From an uncultured Prevotella sp. (GTDB lineage Bacteria; Bacteroidota; Bacteroidia; Bacteroidales; Bacteroidaceae): a stretch of DNA of 9,657 bases. A program made the position numbers and the translations under genes. Positions 5,836 through 9,657 of the stretch are shown piece after piece; within the stretch, counting starts at the first letter, position 1, and each line of letters starts with the position of its first letter. Where the stretch lies: contig CALZNR010000027.1 of the NCBI GenBank assembly GCA_945827565.1, positions 1 through 9,657 of the forward strand, read 5' to 3'. The notes under the pieces are model-generated. The model did no database searches. It had not been told where the DNA came from and saw only the letters and a list, made by a program, of their open reading frames with translations.

Positions 5836-7116
5836 ATGATAAGAAAGTTCTGGGTAAGGAACTACCTCTCTATCCGAGACAGACAGGAACTGAGTTTCAT
5901 TGCAAAGACACCCTCTTCCGAACTTGTCACAGAAGTTGTTGAAGGCGTGTTCTTATACAAGTTGGGGATATTGTATGGTTCGAATGCTTCTGGTAAATCA
6001 AATATGCTGCTTGCCATGAACAAGGTGTTTCACTTATTGGTGCATCCGAAGTCAAATGCAAGTGAGCTGATAGATGGGAGTGTGCCGTTTGTTCTTACGC
6101 GGAATGAGCCTACGGAGATGTTTGTCTCTTTTTATGCGGACGGCATCAGGTATGACTATCATGTGACGTTCAATGAAAAGCATGTCTTGAGCGAAGTGCT
6201 TTATTATTATCCCAACAGGTCAAAATCGCAGTTCTATGAGCGTACCTTTGTAGGCGAGAACGTGCAGGCGGACATCAAATTCGGGGGAAGTCTGAAACTA
6301 CAGCTAAAGACTCAGGAGCGTATTCGCGAAAACACGTTGAACAATCATAGTGTGTTGTCTGTATGCAGCAAGATTGCTTTGACGGAAGATATTGCTCCGC
6401 TCAATGCACTCCACGGCTGGCTGACAGACAAGTATCATGATGTGGATGGCGGTAAGGTTAAAGGTATCATCGAGATTCTGAGGGAAGCGTATGCTGAACC
6501 GAGAAAGCGAGGCTTTTTCAATCTCATGTTGCAAAAGGCAGACTTGAACATTTCGGAATTCAGACCTATTGACGAAGATCGCATCCTTTCTGGCGAAGTC
6601 CGTGAGCAAATATTAAGGCAGGATTTCCCGGAGAAAGCGAAAAAAGAACTCCTTAAACCCACCACTGAGTCGGTTGCTTTTGTGAATCATTCGGCGGATG
6701 GAAGTTTTGAGATTTCTCTGAAAGGGCAGTCAAAGGGCACTCAAAAATACATCAGGATTTTAGGAGCCCTCTATGACATGCTGACAGGGCCTCATGTGTT
6801 CTGCCTTGATGAATTGGGTGAGGATTTGCATTACGACCTGTTGTATTATTACCTCAACGTGTTCATCTTTAATTCCACTCATTCCCAGTTGATTATTACA
6901 AGTCAGGAGACCACGCTGCTCTCACAGGATTTTATCAACGAGAACAGGGGTGTGGTGTGGTTTGTTGAGAAGAACAAGTCAACGGCGTCGTCTGAGTATG
7001 CCCGTGGAGATTCGTTCGGCCTGCACAAGAATATGTCTCTTTACAACTCTTATCGTATCGGACGGTTGGGGGCAAAGCCGGAACTGGGAAGCATCTTTAT
7101 AAATCTGGAGAAGTGA
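5836..7116 (+). CDS. AAA15/AAA21-type ATPase of a two-gene defence-like module
   Basis: A 426-aa cytoplasmic ATPase of the SMC/ABC-like AAA_15/AAA_21 (COG1106) type. Walker A is GSNASGKS at 48-55, close to the N-terminus after an LSI-type opening (NYLSIRDRQELSF, 9-21). The signature-like motif SKGTQ is at 299-303. Walker B is VFCLDELGEDLH (321-332) with D325 and E326. The switch region after Walker B reads ITSQETTLL (354-362), with Gln where many relatives have His. The middle (about 110-270) is a variable helical insert. The stop is followed after one nucleotide by the RloB-like ATG, so translation is probably coupled. ATPases of this kind act as sensors or motors in two-gene anti-phage systems such as AbiL and PARIS; that role here is inferred from the pair. 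Not an ABC transporter: no membrane partner is present. Confidence 0.85.
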   Translation: MIRKFWVRNYLSIRDRQELSFIAKTPSSELVTEVVEGVFLYKLGILYGSNASGKSNMLLAMNKVFHLLVHPKSNASELIDGSVPFVLTRNEPTEMFVSFYADGIRYDYHVTFNEKHVLSEVLYYYPNRSKSQFYERTFVGENVQADIKFGGSLKLQLKTQERIRENTLNNHSVLSVCSKIALTEDIAPLNALHGWLTDKYHDVDGGKVKGIIEILREAYAEPRKRGFFNLMLQKADLNISEFRPIDEDRILSGEVREQILRQDFPEKAKKELLKPTTESVAFVNHSADGSFEISLKGQSKGTQKYIRILGALYDMLTGPHVFCLDELGEDLHYDLLYYYLNVFIFNSTHSQLIITSQETTLLSQDFINENRGVVWFVEKNKSTASSEYARGDSFGLHKNMSLYNSYRIGRLGAKPELGSIFINLEK

Positions 7117-7117
7117 T

Positions 7118-7729
7118 ATGGGCAGACAGCGAACAACAATACTTGTGTTGGGGGAGGGGCCTACGGAGTTTTTCTACTTCAAGTCTCTGTGTGACATGTT
7201 CAAGCGTATTACTGTAAAGCCAGACTATCCCAAGCATACAAGTATCAAGGAACTTGAAGCCAAAATCGCAGATGGAGTGGCAATGGGCTACAGTCATGTC
7301 TTTTGCGTTGTTGACATGGACACAAAGGACATGGAACCTGAGCGTACTCTCTATCAAAAACTCAAGGCAAAGTATGCCAAACCGATAGAGAAACCCAAGA
7401 AGGGTATTTCCTGCAGGGTCGAGTTCTTTGAGACGCATCGCTGCACCGAGTTGTTTTTTCTCTACTATTTCCACTATACATCACGTCCATACGATGAACA
7501 GGAGTCTTTGATCAGGGACTTGAACAAGTACGTGGAATACCGGAAGACGATGGAATTCTTCATCAAGAGCAAGGGATTGCATGGCTACTTTGAGAGAAAT
7601 GGCGGAAATTTGTGTGATGCCATTGCCCGTGCTGAACGCTCTATGGCCGAGAAACGGACAAGTGGCAGGAGCTACACGTATTCGGACCTCGGAAGATTGA
7701 TAAAGAAAATGGCGGAACTTCAAAAATAA
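7118..7729 (+). CDS. RloB-like protein (Toprim-type predicted nuclease), partner of the ATPase
   Basis: A 203-aa protein of the RloB family, which I assign from its motif order. The N-terminal beta strand ends in LVLGEGPTEFFYFKSL (9-24), with the acidic residues E13 and E17 typical of Toprim-like active sites. A second strand ends in FCVVDMDT (62-69) with D66 and D68. The block FETHRCTELFFLYYF (104-118) sits where relatives often have an NPxFE-type motif; here it reads HRCTE with E111. The C-terminus contains SYTYSDLGRLI (185-195). It begins one base after the ATPase stop. RloB genes are found beside restriction-modification loci and, with an AAA ATPase, in abortive-infection pairs. The likely role is the nuclease or toxin effector of the pair; activity is inference. 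It differs from PARIS AriB, which is a longer DUF4435 protein. Confidence 0.8.
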   Translation: MGRQRTTILVLGEGPTEFFYFKSLCDMFKRITVKPDYPKHTSIKELEAKIADGVAMGYSHVFCVVDMDTKDMEPERTLYQKLKAKYAKPIEKPKKGISCRVEFFETHRCTELFFLYYFHYTSRPYDEQESLIRDLNKYVEYRKTMEFFIKSKGLHGYFERNGGNLCDAIARAERSMAEKRTSGRSYTYSDLGRLIKKMAELQK

Positions 7730-7746
7730 CATGGAGGTCCCGCCAT
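7709..7746. terminator. Hairpin between convergent RloB and MFS genes
   Basis: The 13-nt arms 7709-7721 and 7734-7746 pair at 12 positions (one mismatch, one wobble) around a 12-nt loop that contains the RloB stop codon. On the minus strand the stem is followed by TTTTCTTTATC, so it should terminate leftward transcripts from the MFS side. On the plus strand there is no T run; there it may only protect the 3' end. Confidence 0.55.
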
Positions 7747-7776
7747 AGTCTCATCTTGCCTCGTTTGCTCTGGAAA

Positions 7777-8745
7777 TCATTCCTTGATCTTGACTACACA
7801 GAGGGCGCCGACGAAGAGCAGTATGCCTGCCAGTGCCAGCATGTTCTCCTGTGAGCTGCCCACTAACCAGAGGATGCTGCCACCCAAGGCGGCTGCCACT
7901 ATCTGGGGCACGCAGATGGTGCCGTTGAACAGACCTAAGTAGGCGCCCATGTGGCCGCGACCCTCCAAGGCATTGGTCACGATGGCGAAGGGCATGGCAA
8001 GCATGGCCGCCCAGGCACAGCCGATGAGCAGGAAGGGAATGAGCAGCACTTGGGAATTGTGGATGAAGGGCACGGAGGCAAAACCGATGCCGCCCAGCAC
8101 CAAACTGAGGGCATAGGCAAACTTGCGGTTGGGGATGTTGGGGAGCACCACGGCCCACACCACGCTGCCAATGGCCTGTACGGCAAAGAGCACGCCCAGC
8201 CAGTTGCCTGCCTCCTGATAGGCGGTGGAGGCGGTGTCGGTGGTGTTCCAGCAGGTGTGTGCAATGGCTCCGTTGGTATAGGTCCACATATACATGAACG
8301 CCATCCAGCAGAAGAACTGCACCAGTCCCACGGTCCAGAAGGTGGAGGGCGCATTTTTGAGCAGTTGCCACATGTTGGTCTTCTGCTCGTTCATAGGCTT
8401 CTCCAATCCGTGATACTCGGCATATTGCTGCGGTGGCATCTCTTTCACCTTGACGGTGGTGTAGATGACGCAGAGAATCAGGATGGCTGCGCCCACATAG
8501 AAGGAGTAGATGACAGAGTCGGGCACCACGCCCTTGGCGGCCACATTGCTGATGCCCAAGTATGTGAAGAGGAAGGGGAACACGTAGCCCGCAATGGAAC
8601 CGGCGTTGCACAGGAAACTCTGGATGGAGTAGGCGAGGGCCTTCTGCTTCTCGTTCACCATGTCGCCCACCAGCATCTTGAAGGGCTGCATGGCCATGTT
8701 GATGCTGGTGTCGAGAAACATGAGCGAGCACAGACCGAAGACCAT
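7777..8745 (-). pseudogene. 5'-truncated MFS sugar transporter (SLC45/GPH-like)
   Basis: The remaining 322 codons match the C-terminal three quarters of a 12-helix major facilitator transporter of the SLC45-like sugar group common in Bacteroidetes. The first retained piece, LMFLDTSINMAMQPFKMLVGDM, corresponds to TM4 and its following loop (usually D-x-SINxxMxPF). About nine hydrophobic helices follow, so TM1-TM3 and the TM2-TM3 loop motif, roughly 120 residues, are missing. Homology stops at 8743-8745, exactly where the 168-bp rlpA repeat begins. Upstream the frame stays open by chance for 52 codons to 8901 through antisense rlpA, which can mislead gene callers. No promoter is left. The C-terminus appears complete (ends VVKIKE). 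GC is visibly higher than in the ATPase/RloB pair. It is almost certainly non-functional unless the junction is an assembly error. Confidence 0.85.
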
Positions 8746-8911
8746 GGTGGTGGTAGAGCCTGTAGATACCACTATTGTGCCGTTCAAGCCCATGGACAAT
8801 CTGGGATTGCCCGAACTCGATTTCGAGAACACCATACCCAAGTACAGTACCAAGCCCACCTGGCAGGAGTTAGAGGCATTGCCCTCTACGCAGGTAAGCA
8901 AAAAGCGTTCC
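8744..8911 (+). repeat. 168-bp exact direct repeat, copy 2
   Basis: This is the second copy of 4237-4404, with no mismatch. Its left edge is the point where the MFS homology ends. ATGGTGGTGGTAGAG opens both copies, and the preceding CC/CA differ by one base. Confidence 0.97.
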
Positions 8912-8941
8912 CAAAAGCAGAAGATACAGGATTCGAAATGA
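8744..8941 (+). pseudogene. rlpA 3' fragment with an alternative C-terminal tail
   Basis: Codons equal to RlpA residues 150-205 are followed in frame by nine further residues (QKQKIQDSK) and a TGA at 8939-8941. It lacks the whole double-psi beta-barrel and the signal peptide, so it cannot function as RlpA, even though an ATG opens it. The basic tail reads as a natural extension of the preceding lysine-rich SKKRS, which suggests that this side holds the native rlpA 3' end. Joining 3790-4404 to 8912-8941 gives a 214-residue protein. Confidence 0.85.
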
Positions 8942-8991
8942 TTCTCTAATCATTCAACCCCCATAGATTGCTTGTCTTTGTCATTCATTGC

Positions 8992-9255
8992 TTGGATGTT
9001 TCTTCCTGGCAGAAAAGAGGTATTTTCATGCCAGGAAAGAAGTGCTTTCCTGCCGAGAGAATTTTACATTCCTTACGAAAATGAAGTACTTTCTTGCCAA
9101 GAATGTAATTCATTCTCGTAAGGAATGAAACTCATTCTCGTAAGGAGTGTAACTCATTCTCGTAAGGAATGTAAAATTCTCAAAGCCCGGAGGTTGTTGT
9201 CTCAATCATGGAAAATGGTGGATTTTAGGGCAGAAAATGATGCAAAACATGGTTA
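8992..9255. repeat. 22-bp degenerate palindromic array 2 (about twelve units)
   Basis: Units begin at 8992, 9014, 9036, 9058, 9080, 9102, 9124, 9146, 9168, 9190, 9212 and 9234, keeping a strict 22-bp register. Units at 9102, 9124 and 9146 are near-identical (ending CATTCTCGTAAGG); the others are diverged. Many carry a dyad near the same place with different arms: GAAAA/TTTTC (9012-9027), GGAAAG/CTTTCC (9034-9050), AATGA/TCATT (9124-9136) and AAAAT/ATTTT (9212-9226). Unit 9058 is inverted: 9057-9077 is the exact reverse complement of 9161-9181. The outermost units (8992, 9190, 9234) are assigned mainly by register. The unit at 9212 resembles those of the array at 4607-4694. Confidence 0.75.
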
Positions 9256-9261
9256 AACAGC

Positions 9262-9301
9262 AAAAAGGAGACTGTGTTTCACCACGAAACACAGTCCCCT
9301 T
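9262..9301 (-). terminator. Rho-independent terminator, leftward
   Basis: GACTGTGTTTC (9270-9280) pairs perfectly with GAAACACAGTC (9286-9296) around a 5-nt loop, and after one mismatch four more pairs extend the stem to 9265/9301. On the minus strand the stem runs into a T tract (complement of A 9262-9266). It would end a transcript coming from the right, such as one from the promoter at 9559-9590. Confidence 0.65.
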
Positions 9302-9402
9302 GAGGGCTCGTCAATATATCAAATGTCTGTCAAAGCGCAGAAACGATGCAAATGTCAGGATAGCAAACAGGCTCTTTTCATGCTGTGGAGGTATGTCATT
9401 GG
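9302..9402. other. Middle of the putative leftward transcript, nothing recognised
   Basis: Between the terminator hairpin and the 18-bp repeats I see no ORF start, motif or stem of note on either strand. If the leftward transcript is real, this is its 3' untranslated part. Confidence 0.3.
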
Positions 9403-9482
9403 CTTGTCATGTTGTTGATGCTTGTCATGTTGTTGATACTTGTCATGTTGTTGATGCTTGTCTTTCTTGCTGTGTTTTTCAT
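9396..9482 (-). CDS. Possible 28-aa repeat peptide
   Basis: ATG at 9482 (complement) opens a 28-codon frame lying inside the region bounded by the leftward promoter and terminator candidates. The peptide is basic at its start (MKNTARKTS) and then repeats SINNMT three times because of the 18-bp DNA repeat. Another frame across the same repeats encodes His/Lys/Gln-rich hexapeptides, but has no start codon after the predicted transcription start. I recognise neither. The transcript may be non-coding. Confidence 0.2.
   Translation of the reverse strand: MKNTARKTSINNMTSINNMTSINNMTSQ
9403..9456. repeat. 18-bp tandem repeat, three units
   Basis: Three units of CTTGTCATGTTGTTGATG start at 9403, 9421 and 9439 with one difference (final G to A in the second); a degraded fourth follows to about 9474. 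The period is a multiple of three, so all frames stay open across it. Confidence 0.9.
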
Positions 9483-9558
9483 GTTCTTCAGATAACAAAG
9501 GAAAAATGGATGATATGTTTTGGAGAAGTATTGAGAGGTGCCCTGCGCTATCTGGATG

Positions 9559-9590
9559 CAAAGATAATATATCACGCCCCCCACTTGCAA
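9559..9590 (-). promoter_or_regulatory. Putative leftward promoter near the right edge
   Basis: On the minus strand TTG (9590-9588), a 21-nt spacer and TATCTTTG (9566-9559) fit the Bacteroidetes pattern. Transcription would begin near 9552 and meet the terminator at 9262-9301, giving an RNA of about 290 nt. Bases 9591-9657 hold no recognisable gene; an open frame enters from the right edge on the minus strand but I do not recognise its product. Confidence 0.4.
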
Positions 9591-9657
9591 GTAAAACCCC
9601 AAAATTTTTAGGCGGCTTGGGTTCCATTTCCCCCCGGTTGGTTGCATAGCCCATGGT

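Noticed and set aside
5836..7116. ABC transporter ATPase or RecF/SMC repair protein
   Set aside because: There is no permease or substrate-binding neighbour, the early Walker A with a long variable middle fits AAA_15/AAA_21, and the coupled partner is RloB-like.
7751..8731. His/Arg-rich 326-codon minus-strand frame
   Set aside because: It is an out-of-frame shadow of the MFS coding sequence, with no recognisable domain.
4405..8743. Insertion sequence or composite transposon between the direct repeats
   Set aside because: No transposase or integrase and no terminal inverted repeats are seen. A 168-bp coding repeat is far too long for a target-site duplication.
7951..8949. Long open frame on the plus strand across the MFS gene
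   Set aside because: It is antisense to the transporter, with a His/Gly-rich composition typical of a shadow frame in high-GC coding DNA. The minus-strand frame has clear membrane helices.
9355..9654. 99-codon His/Lys-rich minus-strand frame at the right edge
   Set aside because: Its start lies upstream of the predicted transcription start and it includes the promoter-like sequence. The periodic composition only reflects the 18-bp repeat. A real gene entering from outside the window cannot be excluded.

Overview
The window looks like Bacteroidales chromosome, most likely Prevotella or a close relative. The support is a Bacteroidetes-type glutamate dehydrogenase, two lipoproteins with typical signal peptides, little Shine-Dalgarno signal, and several promoter-like sites of the Bacteroidetes form (TTTG or TTG, about 20 bp, then TAnnTTTG). 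No tRNA, rRNA, transposase, integrase or CRISPR array is seen.

Layout. 1-1113: a glycine-zipper lipoprotein gene (+), convergent with rsmG (-, 1114-1743), a 16S rRNA methyltransferase. 1744-2436: a long intergenic stretch with a possible 58-codon ORF, a strong rightward terminator and the promoter and long leader of gdhA. 2437-4413: gdhA (glutamate dehydrogenase), then, 15 nt on, an RlpA-like double-psi beta-barrel gene. 4414-4775: non-coding, with a 22-bp tandem palindromic array. 4776-5177: a small lipoprotein gene (-), whose upstream region holds three alternating copies of an inverted repeat that could form mutually exclusive hairpins. 5836-7729: a tightly coupled pair, AAA15/21-type ATPase plus RloB-like (Toprim-type) protein, the arrangement seen in abortive-infection and anti-phage systems. 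7777-8745: a 5'-truncated MFS sugar transporter (-). 8744-8941: a second copy of the rlpA 3' end. 8992-9255: a second, more diverged 22-bp array. 9262-9590: a possible short leftward transcript with 18-bp repeats.

The main structural point is an exact 168-bp direct repeat. Codons 150-205 of rlpA (4237-4404) recur at 8744-8911. The second copy sits exactly where the MFS gene is cut off, and it continues into a different rlpA C-terminal tail. The stretch between the copies carries the lipoprotein, the ATPase/RloB pair and the MFS remnant. Recombination between the copies would remove 4507 bp and leave one 214-codon rlpA. This fits integration of a circle by homology, a duplication-type rearrangement, or an assembly path through a repeat; sequence alone does not decide.

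The second point is that the arrays at 4607-4694 and 8992-9255 share period, dyad position and some core bases although their sequences differ. They look like one family of 22-bp dyad repeats in which the arms change together. Each lies downstream of one copy of the rlpA 3' end.
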